From positions 1,178,001 through 1,242,000 of the forward strand of contig PUFA01000311.1 of assembly GCA_003508835.1 (NCBI GenBank): DNA of 64,000 bases. The letters are read 5' to 3'. This document shows positions 55,286 to 64,000 of this stretch, in pieces (the first letter of the stretch is position 1; each line of letters begins with the position of its first letter). The position numbers and the translations under genes were made by a program. This DNA is from Eonycteris spelaea. Taxonomy: Eukaryota; Chordata; Mammalia; Chiroptera; Pteropodidae. Below the pieces are notes generated by a model. It did not search any database. It saw nothing but the letters and a program-made list of their open reading frames with translations, and was not told the origin of the DNA.

Positions 55286-55286
<1 letters not shown>

Positions 55287-55330
<44 letters not shown>
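55287..55330. repeat. (CT)n microsatellite
   Basis: About 22 uninterrupted CT units. Confidence 0.97.
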
Positions 55331-55332
<2 letters not shown>

Positions 55333-55454
55333 GCCTTTTCCTCATTTATTTTTTCTTTACCTTCACCTTGATATGTTTTATACCTCTTTCCGTGTTATGA
55401 TGGGCGAGGGATTTTCCCTCTAAGCCGGTGACTTCTCCAAGGGAGAGCCTGAAA

Positions 55455-55562
55455 CTGTGTCATTTGTCCAGCGCCTCCCTGGTTCTTGCCAGTGTGAGGT
55501 GCTTGCTTGATACGTAGTGAGTGAATAATTGAATGAACGAGCGAATGAATGAAAAGAAAGAT
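55455..55562 (+). mobile_element. L2 LINE 3' terminus, sense
   Basis: GAGGTGCTTGCTTGATACGT and AATAATTGAATGAACGAGCG then AATGAATGAAAAG match the L2 terminal repeat. Confidence 0.65.
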
Positions 55563-55587
55563 ACCCACCGATACCCGCGGAAGCCGT

Positions 55588-55612
55588 GCCCCCCGCCCCC
55601 GCCCGCCCCCGC
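55588..55612. repeat. (CCCCCG)n short repeat
   Basis: About four copies of a CCCCGCC-like unit, a short GC-rich array. Confidence 0.6.
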
Positions 55613-55889
55613 AGGCTGGATCACAGCTGTTTTAGCTCCACCTGTTTGAAAAGACTCATTTGAAAGAGAGTGGGAATGACAACTGAAAGAATATTAAAGG
55701 ACAAAAAAGATAGTCTGCCGCCAGGGCTCATCTCCGGGGACGGGTTGGCGAGGCCGGGGGTGGCTTTTCCTTATTTCATGATAGGCTTTGAAAGAAGAAA
55801 GTAGTGTGATAATGGGTGATTTTTACTTTTTTGGGTTTTTTTTTGGGGGGGGTGTTACTTAAAAAATATAAAAGCAAGCAAACGAGCAA

Positions 55890-56095
55890 ATGAGAAGTAG
55901 CATCTTTGAGTTGGATCTAAATCCCCAGCTGGCTGTGGGCGTCTTGGGGCAAGTCGCGTTTCCCCGCTGAATGCAGGTCCCTCGCCTGTGCAAAGTGTGT
56001 GAGAAAATGTACCCCGTGGGCCTGTTGAGAGGATCAGAGAGCACGATGCCTGGAATAAAGGAGGCATTTGACAAATGACAGCCGTCGCTATTGTT
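55890..56095 (+). mobile_element. MIR SINE, sense
   Basis: AGTTGGATCTAAATCCCCAG, CTTGGGGCAAGTCGCGTTTC, GAGAGGATCAGAGAGCACG and AATAAAGGAGGCATTTGAC follow MIR order, though the 5' part is weak. Confidence 0.7.
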
Positions 56096-56347
56096 CTCAG
56101 CAAGGACGGCAATAGCAAGAAGCAGGAAAACGGGAACCCAGGGGACACGGAGGTCTTTCCCAGCCGAGACAGTCCTTGAATCTAATTTCATTTATAGCCT
56201 GTCTGCGAATGCCGGGTGGCTTAACATATTGATTCCCTGAAAACCATGTGGCTTGGCCTTAGAATGGAGGCTCTTTTAATAAACTCCACGTGTGGGGCGG
56301 TCATGCAGGAGGCAGCTGCAGTGACCGGTGCCCGGGAGAAGCCTCGT

Positions 56348-56548
56348 GATAATAGTGACTGCCATTTACTAAGCCCTTACCATGAGCCCCCTGGTCCTTA
56401 GCACGATCCCATGAGATCTTATAATCCCCAGTCTACAGATGAGAAGATGAGGTACAGACAGGTTAAATGTTTTCAGGCCACACAGGTGGTAAGCTGCTTA
56501 TCCAAGGCTCAGACCCAGGTCTTCTGGACCACAGTTAGCCGCCTTTTC
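56348..56548 (-). mobile_element. MIR SINE, antisense
   Basis: GCCATTTACTAAGCCCTTAC, CATGAGATCTTATAATCCCC, AGTCTACAGATGAGAAGATG and GGCCACACAGGTGGTAAGC match antisense MIR. Near full length. Confidence 0.9.
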
Positions 56549-56889
56549 CTTAGCTCCAAAGCCTCTCGAGTTACAAATAATGTGGTAGAAGAGAAAGGGA
56601 AGAGAAGAGATGATGTAAAGGGGCAGCGAGTTTTGACGAAAAGTTTAGTTTCCCAGTTTTCCGTCCGATGTTTCTTGTCATGCCTCTGGGTCCTGGAAGT
56701 CCTGGCATGAAGCACGGCTACTCCTTGCTGGTGACCCTCCTGCCAGGGAGTTCTGTGAACTCTGACAGAGCACAGGCTGGGTCGGCAGGAGGGGTTACCA
56801 TGGCTACCTGAGGATGCTGAGCAGTGTCCCTCTACAACCAGTCTTCCTTTCTTCTAGGGTAAAATAATTTTTTTTTTTTTTGTGGAGCG

Positions 56890-57185
56890 TAGGTTGCTTA
56901 GGATAAAGACTACATTTCCCAGCCTTCTTTGCAGCAATGTGTAACCATGTGTCTCAGTTTCGGGCAATGGGATGTGAGTGGAAAGAGATGTGCACAACTT
57001 CTGAGGAGTTTCATTACAAGCTGTGTGCATGCACCTTGCTTTTCCCCTTCTGCTGGCTTGGCAGTGAGGTGACCGTTGAATGGGGGACATTTACAGCAGA
57101 AGAAACAAAATGGACGTTGGCTCCATTTTGCTGCCGTGCACCATGCCAGCCCTGGTCTACCTTCCTGGAGTTTTCATGAGAGAGA
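56890..57185 (+). mobile_element. LTR-like remnant, sense
   Basis: TTCGGGCAATGGGATGTGAG and, later, GGCTCCATTTTGCTGCCGTG resemble an old LTR family (the 'gccaatgggatgt' type). Family unresolved. Confidence 0.5.
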
Positions 57186-57409
57186 GAGAAAAAAATATCT
57201 TATGGAAGCCACGCCCAGTTTGGGTCTCTGTTCCTTACAGTGGAGGCTGATTCTAGCACGGACGCTACCCCCAGCGTCCCTCGCCTTCCCATCCTACTTC
57301 CCAGTAGCCCCCGATTTCTCTCAGGGGCCTCGTGTTCTGGGAGGTTGCCAGGGATGCGGCATGTGACCTGCTAAACCGATCACAGAGTTTTACTTCTCCA
57401 GCTCCAGCG

Positions 57410-57720
57410 AGTGGTCCTGGGGTGGGCGTGTGACCCAAGCCGGCCCAGTTGGAAGGAATGTGCGGATTCTTGTAGGGAGGGCTGAGTCGAGCACACTGAG
57501 CACACTTCTTCTGCTCTGGAAAGTGCAGTGCGTGCGTGTGTGTGTGTGTGTGTGTGTGAAGCCTGAAACCGGCTGCCATCTCACTTTGATGACAGAAGCC
57601 TGGCTGGGGATGGAGCTGACATAAAGTAGAGAAAAAAGCTACAGCGAAAGATGAACAGAGACAGAGTCTTGATCAAACCGTGTCTGAAGCCTGTGGCTTC
57701 TAGGCTTTTCAGACACATGA
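57410..57720 (+). mobile_element. LTR-like remnant with (GT)n, sense
   Basis: GGGGTGGGCGTGTGACCCAA, GCCGGCCCAGTTGG, a GT tract (57533-57558), AAACCGGCTGCCATCTCAC and CAAACCGTGTCTGAAGCC then TAGGCTTTTCAGACAC are in the order of the element at 44735-45122. Confidence 0.55.
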
Positions 57721-58445
57721 AACGGTGCGCTGTGTATGTTGTTTGCCAGCATTTTTTTTTTTGTCCCTATATCCTAAGTGCAATTCAAGCTGGGTTTTTT
57801 GTTATTCCCAACCAGCCGCATTACAATTGATAGGTAGACGTCTCTTCCACCTCCTACCAAACACGCAACAAACAACAATGAAAACAAGAGCAAACGTACT
57901 TTGATAGCTTTTCTGAAGAAAGATGGAGGCGTGGGTGGAAGCCGGGATGCCGTTCCCTCTGCGCTTTCCCCGATGCTGCCAGGTCGCAGAGACGAGCCTC
58001 TGGAGTCCTCCCTGAGCACCTTCTCACCCCATCTCGTAGAGGAAAGAGGCTTCTCAGTAGAACAGATCAGGGCAAGTATGCCACGAGAGCCGATCCATAA
58101 TCAGCAAAAGGTGTGTTCATCTCGTAAGTGGGTTGTGCTGAAGAAGACGGGAGGATCACCATCAAGGAAAGGATCTACAGCTCCCCCTCAGGGGTAATGA
58201 CATCATGGGTTTGACCACGTGGAGAGCTGGAAGGTACCAAGCAGCCAGCGGAGAGGCAAAAAGGGGTAGAGGCCGGGGACTGAGCAACAGGCACACTCCT
58301 AGGACCCATTTCAGGGAGTCCAGTGGGGAAAGCAAGGAAATTTGGACATATATATTTAGATTATGCTCCTTCTATGCCGTATGCACAAGCCCTTCCTAGT
58401 GCAGAGCAGCATGGTCAGCTTACGCCAGTTTGCTGTCCTTCCCGC
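57721..58445. other. Unique sequence, no gene recognised
   Basis: No supported feature. Open frame of 98 codons (57901-58197) without domain. Confidence 0.4.
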
Positions 58446-58449
58446 CTCT

Positions 58450-58565
58450 AAGCTCACCTCCATAGTCCATGGTGCACGGATCACCATGGCTTGGCCGCTG
58501 TCGTCTCTCCAGAACCCCAGTGTCCAGAACGTGGCAGGCACTCCCTAAATACCTGTGGGATGGGG
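58450..58565 (+). mobile_element. L2 3' fragment, sense
   Basis: CTCACCTCCATAGTCC and CCAGAACGTGGCAGGCACTC then CCTAAATACCTGTGGG fit the L2 3' end (gtgcctggcac - tcaataaatatttgt). Confidence 0.55.
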
Positions 58566-58985
58566 AGATGCTTGGTTGGTAATGCTCGGATTTACTTGGG
58601 CAGAGCTCTGTGGTTTGCAAAGACAGTCACCCATGAGCAGCTCAGTTCAAGTTGAACTTTTTCATCCAAACGGTCTTTTCTGCCCTTTCCTGAATTTCAT
58701 CGACAGACCGTGAAAATGCAGAGCGGAAAGGGATGATCTTAGGTGAGTCCTGTCTCCTACCCAAAGGCCACCTAAGGGAGATAATTGGAGTCCAGAGTTC
58801 TAGTTCCTCTGCCTGATAGTTGGTTTAAGGTCAACCTCTACTTGACTTAAAGTAGAGGTGTATTCTTTTTTTTTTTGACAAAACATTTCTCTTTTTGGGC
58901 TGTAATCGCGAACATACCCAAACATAAGAGAAGGGTGGTACCTTGTTCCCCTGTCACGGGTGTGCATATGTCTGACTTCCATTTA
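58566..58985. other. Unique sequence, no gene recognised
   Basis: A poly-T run of about 11 is at 58866-58878. Nothing else supported. Confidence 0.4.
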
Positions 58986-58989
58986 ACGT

Positions 58990-59525
58990 TCAAAACCAAT
59001 ATTCAAGGAGCACCTACTATGTGCCATGCACAGTACTGAGCCGTGGGGATACAGTGGAAAATAAGACACAGACGCTACCCTTGCCAAGCTCATACGCTAG
59101 TGGGGGAACGGACAAGCCAGTGATTACAATACGATTTGAGAAGAGAGGAGGCAGGGATGTTGACCAGCTCGCGGGAGTCGTCAGGTGGAGGGTGGGCAGG
59201 TGGGGGAAGGGCGGAACTGCCTGAAAGGAGTTTTGCCCAATCTGAGACTCGTATATGGGAAGGAGTTGGCCGGAGGAAACCTGGAGGAAGGAGAAGAATC
59301 TTCAGAAGGGGAAGCAGGAGGGAGAGAGAAGCTGCCGGAGGAAGCCCCGGGGTGGCGGCTGGAGGGAGGTGGGCCAGAGTAGTGGGACGGGGTCGGGTAT
59401 GTCGGGGCCGTGAACGTGCTCAGCATTCGCACTCACCCTAAGAGCAGTGGGGAGTCACCGGAAGGTTCTCCTATAAGTGTGGTAAGATCGAGCTTGCATA
59501 AATTATAGAAACCTGTAAATGCAGT
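58990..59525 (-). mobile_element. L2 LINE 3' portion, antisense
   Basis: GAGCACCTACTATGTGCCAT, GCACAGTACTGAGCCGTGGG and CGCTAGTGGGGGAACGGACA open the antisense L2. The later GGGGAGTCACCGGAAGG part corresponds to its upstream region. Confidence 0.85.
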
Positions 59526-59654
59526 GCGGGAGGGAGACTGGGACTGAGGACAATGAGTAGGTGGCTGTTTTAATGTACGCACACACACCCACTCAACACA
59601 AGCACACACTCACACACCCCTCTTTACACCACAGATCTGCACCAGCGCCTAAGT

Positions 59655-59930
59655 AACCCCACGCTGGGGAAACAATGCCTCGGGTGAGGGCATCGCTCGG
59701 CCTTCTCGTCTGCGGAGCGGGAGCGACCAGCTACCCTCCGCGTCCCCCGGGATTTCCGGGAGCAGGGACCCGTCACAGGGTTGACGTCGTTGCCGCTCCG
59801 CGTGGGCGAGCACGAGGGGCCGCGCCTGCCCGGGCCCTGTCCGCTCCCCCCAGCCCGGCCGGCGAGGCACCCCCGGGGCTCGCACGTGGCGGCGGGAGGC
59901 AGGACAGGCGCGGAGATCTCAAGGAGTGAC
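59655..59930. other. CpG-rich patch (possible CpG island)
   Basis: Dense CG pairs (GCATCGCTCGGCCTTCTCG and many GC-rich words) with Sp1-like GGCGGGAGG near 59893. Frames of 84 and 143 codons are chance products of rare stops. I see no TATA box or splice donor that would place a transcript. Confidence 0.5.
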
Positions 59931-60075
59931 ATGCTCATCAGACCCCCATTCGTTTCAAAGTCGCAACCCGGCTGACCCCAGGACGCCAAAGTGTAGAAAT
60001 CGCGGCGGGCTGGAGACCCCCAGGCAGGAGATGCCGTGGAAATGCGTTTTCTCACGCTTCGGGGGCTTGAAGCCC
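59931..60075. other. GC-rich unique sequence
   Basis: GC-rich bridge between a CpG-rich patch and an LTR. No feature supported. Confidence 0.4.
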
Positions 60076-60079
60076 AAGG

Positions 60080-60358
60080 TCAAGGTGTGGCAGGGCTCTT
60101 TCTCCGGAGACCTCTCTCCCGGCCAGCTTCTCCCTGCGTCCCCACGAGGTCCTCCTCCGAGCGTGCCCATGTCCTCATCTCTTCTTACAAGGACATCACC
60201 TGCCGTAACGGATTAGGGCCAGCTCAGATGATGTCGCATTGCCTTAATCACCACTTTACGGACCCTGTCCCCCAAAACGGTCGCATTTGGAGGTACCAGG
60301 GTTAGGGCGTCCACGTGCACATTCGGGGGGACGCCATTCAGCCCATACCGTGCCCGGA
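60080..60358 (-). mobile_element. MaLR-type (MLT1-like) LTR part, antisense
   Basis: TTCTTACAAGGACATCACCT, AACGGATTAGGGCCAGCTC, GGACCCTGTCCCCCAAAACG, ATTTGGAGGTACCAGGGTTA and TTCAGCCCATACCG are the antisense LTR 3' two thirds. CG pairs are again more common than in the recalled consensus. Confidence 0.85.
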
Positions 60359-60419
60359 TGGCTTATTTACGTAGCAAATACAAACGAACTGCCATGAAAC
60401 CCAAAGCCTGTGAAAATTC

Positions 60420-60690
60420 CGGCTGCGGTCTGTCCCCAGCTAAGAGTCCCCGACTGCCGCGGATGGGCCGCCGCCCCAGGGGTGGCCCCGCCCCCCCGTT
60501 TCCTGCTCGCAGGCGCCACGGCAGAGAAGGGCCGACCGCACCCAGTTCTTTCTTTCTTTGCCACTCTGCTGGCCGAGCTTCGCCATGGCAACCGCTGGCT
60601 CGGGAGAGGTCACCCGGGAGTGGTGGGGTCAGCCCGGGCGCCTCCTCCCTAGTTCCCGGACGGCGCCCGCTGGGCTTTAGCTGCCGCGTG
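60420..60690. other. CpG-rich patch (possible CpG island)
   Basis: GCGGATGGGCCGCCGCCCC, GGCCCCGCCCCCCCG (Sp1-like GC box) and GGACGGCGCCCGCTGGGC. It also contains GCCATGGCAACCGCTGG (an RFX-like GTTGCCATGGCAAC half-site). The block lies immediately before the TG/CATG tract. Promoter potential is possible but no transcript evidence is visible. Confidence 0.5.
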
Positions 60691-60719
60691 AGCCTCCAGA
60701 GTGGAGTTCATTGCCGAGA

Positions 60720-61066
60720 GTTCTGAGCGTGTGCATGCGTGTGCATCTGTGTCTGCGTGCATGTGCATATGTGCGTCTGCATGCATGTGTGCATATGTGT
60801 GCACATGTGTCTACACGTGCACACACGTGTGCGCGCGTGTGTCCGCACGTGTACACACATGTGCGCACACGTGTGTGTGTGTCGGCGTGCACACATGTGT
60901 GCATGCACGTACATGTGTGCCTGTGTGCATGTGTGCGTGTATGTGCACATGTGTCTCTGTGTATGTGTGCTCACATGTGCATGCATGCACCTGTGCATGT
61001 GTCTGTGCACACATGTGTGTGCATGTGCATGCGTGTGTGCGTGCGTGCATGTGCGTGTGGCTGAGC
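60720..61066. repeat. TG/CATG-rich alternating purine-pyrimidine tract
   Basis: About 345 bases made mostly of GTGCATG, GTGCACA, CACATGTG and TGTGTG words. Purine-pyrimidine alternation makes it prone to Z-DNA. Cysteine/histidine/valine-rich frames up to 213 codons run through it on both strands and are products of the repeat. Confidence 0.95.
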
Positions 61067-61825
61067 AAAGCGGCACCACTAAGGAAGCAGTCAAATGGAG
61101 GGCGGCGTGCCCTGATGGGGGAGGGCGTGCGTACCTCTGCCGATGGGTCCCCTTTGGCTTTTCTGTCCTGGGCCGACTGCACTCTAGTCATCTTGCAGCC
61201 GTGGCTTCAGCGACAGTTCTGGGGGCTGCTCAGGGCTCCTCCTGCCTCCTGCAGACCCCAAACCTGCCCTGTCCTTTGACAGCAGATTTCGTCCTCCATG
61301 CATGCCCTTGGGGTTTGGAGTCCTGGTCACTCTCAGCCACGATGTGTCAGGGGCAGCAGGACCGATGGTTCGCCATTTGAAAGGGTGCCTGACCCCACGG
61401 GCCATGCGCCTGAGGGCCATCCTCAGTGTCCCCCAGGGCCCCGGAGACACTGGGACGCAGGGTCTGTGTGCAGAGCAGGGTGTTTGGTAAAGTCTCCCAG
61501 CTTAAGCCAGGTCTGTGCCACGTGGCCCCAGGCGTCCCGAAGCCTCTGGAATCTGCCATGCGTGCCAGGACCTCCTCTGAGGATCTTCCACTTGCCCAGC
61601 AATTGTCAGCTGCCAGCTTTGTGTGACGTCTGCCTCCCCAGCTCAGTGCCTCTGCCACCGTGGAGGAAACCCGCAAGTGACTGGCATGGCCTTGGCCGGC
61701 CCTGCGGCTTCCGGGGCGAAGCGTGTGCACAGGAAGCAGACGTGACACCCAGGCAGGACAGCGTGAACCCTGCTGTCTCTCCACTTCCCTGCTGGCCCCA
61801 TTCGGGCATTTCTAGCATGACTTTT
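61067..61825. other. GC-rich unique sequence, no gene recognised
   Basis: Open frame of 189 codons (61298-61867) lies mainly here and ends within an L2 fragment. No domain recognised. Confidence 0.4.
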
Positions 61826-61829
61826 CCTT

Positions 61830-61892
61830 GTTTGTTCATTCCACAAATATTTATCGAGCATCGATGATATGCTAAGCGCAGCTCAGACTTAC
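61830..61892 (-). mobile_element. L2 3' terminal fragment, antisense
   Basis: TTCATTCCACAAATATTTAT and GAGCATCGATGATATGC are the L2 antisense start. It is cut by the next repeat at about 61890. Confidence 0.8.
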
Positions 61893-62290
61893 TGTGGTGA
61901 TGGTTAGTTCTGTGTGGCTCCTGCCTTGGGCCACAGGCTGCCCAGGCATTTGACCAAACGTGATCGTGGGTGTGTCTGGAAGGTGTTTCCGAATGAGACT
62001 GACACCTGAATCGGTGGGCTGCGTAAAGCCCTCCCTACTGTGGGTGGGCCTCGTCTAATCAGTTGAAGGCCCGAATAGACCCAAAGGCTTGACTCTCTTG
62101 TGAGTCAGAGGAGACTCCTCCTGCCTGGCTGCCTTCCAGCTGGGCCATTCGTCTCTCCTGCCTTCGGTTTCAGAATCAGAGCGGGTCTTTCTCCGTAGGC
62201 TCTCCTGGGTGTCCAGTTTGTCAACTGCAAATCTCGGTACTTCTTAATTTTCATAACCTCATGAGCCTATTACTAAGCATATGTCTCAAG

Positions 62291-62331
<41 letters not shown>

Positions 62332-62398
62332 ATATATATTTGGACCCACACTATTGGTTCAGTTCTTCTAGAGAACCCAGACTAACACATCTGGGAAC
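61893..62398 (+). mobile_element. Old mammalian interspersed repeat (TGTCAACTTGACTGGGC-type), sense
   Basis: GGTGATGGTTAGTTCTGTGT, TGCCCAGGCATTTGACCAAA, TGTGGGTGGGCCTCGTCTAA, TCAGTTGAAGGCCCGAATAG and, after a GT tract, TTCTAGAGAACCCAGACTAA then CACATC follow a consensus I recall well but cannot confidently name. About 500 bases, close to complete. Confidence 0.8.
62293..62328. repeat. (GT)n microsatellite
   Basis: About 17 GT units, placed where the host repeat normally has TATA-rich sequence. Confidence 0.97.
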
Positions 62399-62654
62399 AT
62401 ACACAGAGCCTCGGCCTTCGGGGGCTTACATTGTGATGAGTGGTGATCAGGGGGAGGTTGGTCTTTGCACGTTGTTTGTCACGTATCATGACGCATCTGG
62501 ACAGTAGTTTTAGTCACGTAATACTCTCCAGCTGGAAAGCAATTTCCTACACAGGCACCTCCCTGCCTGTTTCTCAGGCCTTGAGCTTTGTCCTGGCTGG
62601 TGGAGAGAGAGTGAGCGTGGGTGTGGGCATCTTTACACTGTTTCTCTTCTGCTT

Positions 62655-62810
62655 AAAATGAGGGTTCTTAACCCGTTTTGTGCCAGGGACCCCTTTGGCA
62701 ATCACACGAACCCCTCCTCAGAATAATGTTTCAAAATACGTAGCATAAATAAAGGGTTATGAAGAAAACTAATTATTTTGAAATGCAGTTCTCAAAGGAT
62801 TTAATTGAGG
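62655..62810 (+). mobile_element. Possible old DNA-transposon remnant, sense
   Basis: GGGTTCTTAACCCGTTTTGT, GCCAGGGACCCCTTTGGCAA and CAGAATAATGTTTCAAAATA follow a recalled mammalian repeat of hAT-like type. Family not resolved. Confidence 0.5.
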
Positions 62811-63000
62811 TCTAATAAGAGACGGTTCTTTATTAACATGTTCATATTTAGCAGTGGGTTTAATAACAACTGTGATTTCAAAGTACCGATGAACATAAAT
62901 AATATTTTGAAGTAACTGTAACACCTGGGACATGATATGAAAATACCCGTGATTTATTGGTGACAAGTCCCAGATACTGAAAATAATGCGGCGGTTGGTT
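62811..63000. other. AT-rich sequence, likely continuation of old repeat
   Basis: AT-rich DNA with GTGGGTTTAATAACAACTGTG and AGTAACTGTAACACCTGGG. May continue the element upstream. Not resolved. Confidence 0.35.
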
Positions 63001-63004
63001 ACCC

Positions 63005-63290
63005 ACCGTGCGGGTTTGCTACGGCTGCTGGGAGGCTTGAACAACAGGAACGCACCATCTCTTGGTCCGGGAGGCTGGAACCCCAAGCCCGGGGTGTCGG
63101 CAGGCTGCACCTCTGGTGACGGCACCAGGAAGTGGCCGAGGGGATGTCATAACCTACATGGACACCCCTCTTGCAGGAAACAGAAGTGGGAGTTGTGCGT
63201 AAGGAAAACGTACAGACAAGAAGTAACACCTTCGACCGGCCCATCCTCTGGGTCGAAGGGTCTTAACGTCTTCCTTGCAGGCCTGTGAAG
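63005..63290 (-). mobile_element. MaLR-like LTR remnant, antisense
   Basis: GCTACGGCTGCTGGGAGGCT, GAGGCTGGAACCCC and GGTGTCGGCAGGCTGCACC match the antisense first third of MLT1-like LTRs. The remainder is diverged. Confidence 0.6.
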
Positions 63291-63409
63291 CATCTCCCTC
63301 ACTCCCAGGTCTCTAAGAAGCAATAAGAGATGCAAGTGACCCGGTTCCCTAGCACTGAAACCAACATCCCTAAGAATACGTGGTTAAGGGGAACTCCTTC
63401 TGTTTTTAT

Positions 63410-63790
63410 AATCTGGAAGTCACATGCCATCATGTCAGCCGCCTGGCACTACCCCTTCGATGACCTTCTCTTTGCTTTCAGAATCCTTAGAGTGGCTTTC
63501 AAGGCCCCACCTACCTGGCCCCTCACCCCCAGCCTCGTCTCGCTCCCCACTCACCCCTGCGACAGCCTGGCCACCTACCCCTCTCAGGTCACTGAGCTCA
63601 CCCATCTCCTTTCTGCTTCCAGTTTTAGCTCATGCCATTTCTCTGCTGTCACGAGGATCTCTGCAAGGCGCAGGAGGTGTGCTTTTCTTGTCTTGTGAAT
63701 TCACCAAGGGGAGGGTGGTGTGAAAACCCAGGAGTTGCAAGACCTGCAGGAAGCACTTAGTGTGGAGGCGAGAGCATGCATTGGAAAATA
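63410..63790 (+). mobile_element. L2 LINE, sense
   Basis: CTTTCAAGGCCCCACCTACC, TGGCCCCTCACCCCCAGCCT and CTACCCCTCTCAGGTCACTG correspond to the L2 C-terminal and 3' region (ccctacctgatctggcccc type). Frames across it are broken. Confidence 0.7.
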
Positions 63791-63844
63791 AAGCTCCCGG
63801 TTTCCTTTCTTTAAGCCTTTGACTGGGTTTAGAACTTATGTCAT

Positions 63845-63845
<1 letters not shown>

Positions 63846-63883
<38 letters not shown>

Positions 63884-63914
63884 TCTGTGAGAGAGAGAGA
63901 GAGAGAGAGAGAGA
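63846..63914. repeat. (GT)n followed by (GA)n microsatellite
   Basis: GT units at 63846-63882, a short GTCTGT spacer, then GA units at 63889-63914. Confidence 0.97.
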
Positions 63915-64000
63915 AACACTTTAGCCTAAAGAAGTGTTTCCCAAATTTTATTTGTTTACTTCCTTCACGATTTCTGCTGTCTTCAACCACCATTTATTTG

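Noticed and set aside
60708..61380. Cysteine/histidine-rich frames of 117-213 codons
   Set aside because: They are the translation of the TG/CATG tract in several frames on both strands.
1..64000. CRISPR array, prophage, tRNA or rRNA genes
   Set aside because: No direct-repeat/spacer pattern, no bacterial operons, and no cloverleaf or rRNA-like segment seen. The repeat content is mammalian.

Overview
This window looks like non-coding nuclear DNA from a placental mammal. It contains many old, diverged mammalian interspersed repeats: MIR, L2, old L1M 3' ends, MER20, MER5A and MaLR-type LTRs. It also has many microsatellites, several CpG-rich patches, and AT-rich unique blocks of the kind often seen as conserved non-coding elements around developmental genes. 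I found no bacterial gene structure, no tRNA or rRNA, and no protein-coding gene I can name. Nearly all open frames are short chance ORFs in GC-rich DNA, or arise inside repeats. I did not recognise any young lineage-specific SINE (Alu, B1/B2, CAN-SINE, ERE, PRE-1 and BOV types were considered), so the order of mammal is left open. Repeat names below come from recalled consensus patterns, not from a database search.

Layout. 0-10 kb: unique sequence with a polypurine block, an AT-rich candidate regulatory block, MIR/L2 and large compound microsatellites (4.6 and 6.7 kb). 10-16 kb: an antisense old L1 3' end, several MIRs, LTR-like remnants and two oppositely oriented copies of one old repeat. 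16.4-16.9 kb: a CpG-rich patch, an AT-rich block and a 102-bp segment with good splice-site-like borders, the best exon candidate here. 18-26 kb: L2, MER20, LTR and L1 remnants with AT-rich unique blocks between them. 27.3-27.7 kb: a CpG-rich patch. 30-32 kb: MER5A, MIR, L1 remnants and a strong CTCF-type motif at 32.13 kb.

32.8-34.8 kb: the most striking object, a minisatellite of about 66 units of 30 bp. Because the unit is a multiple of three and lacks stops in five of six frames, it creates long overlapping ORFs (up to 491 codons). It carries a CAGCTG E-box-like hexamer in most units, has a recurrent half-unit junction, and lies about 0.67 kb from the CTCF-type motif.

35-64 kb: more MIR/L2/LTR/L1 remnants, a degenerate hexanucleotide array at 39.2 kb, AT-rich blocks at 44.0 and 47.3 kb, two CpG-rich patches at 59.7 and 60.5 kb, and a 350-bp TG/CATG tract at 60.7 kb.

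A window-wide feature is that old repeats show CG where the recalled family consensus has TG or CA. This is the reverse of normal CpG decay and points to GC-biased conversion, low methylation, or a lineage-specific pattern. Nothing here acts as an operon. If the window has a function, it is more likely regulatory or structural (enhancer-rich, gene-poor DNA) than coding.
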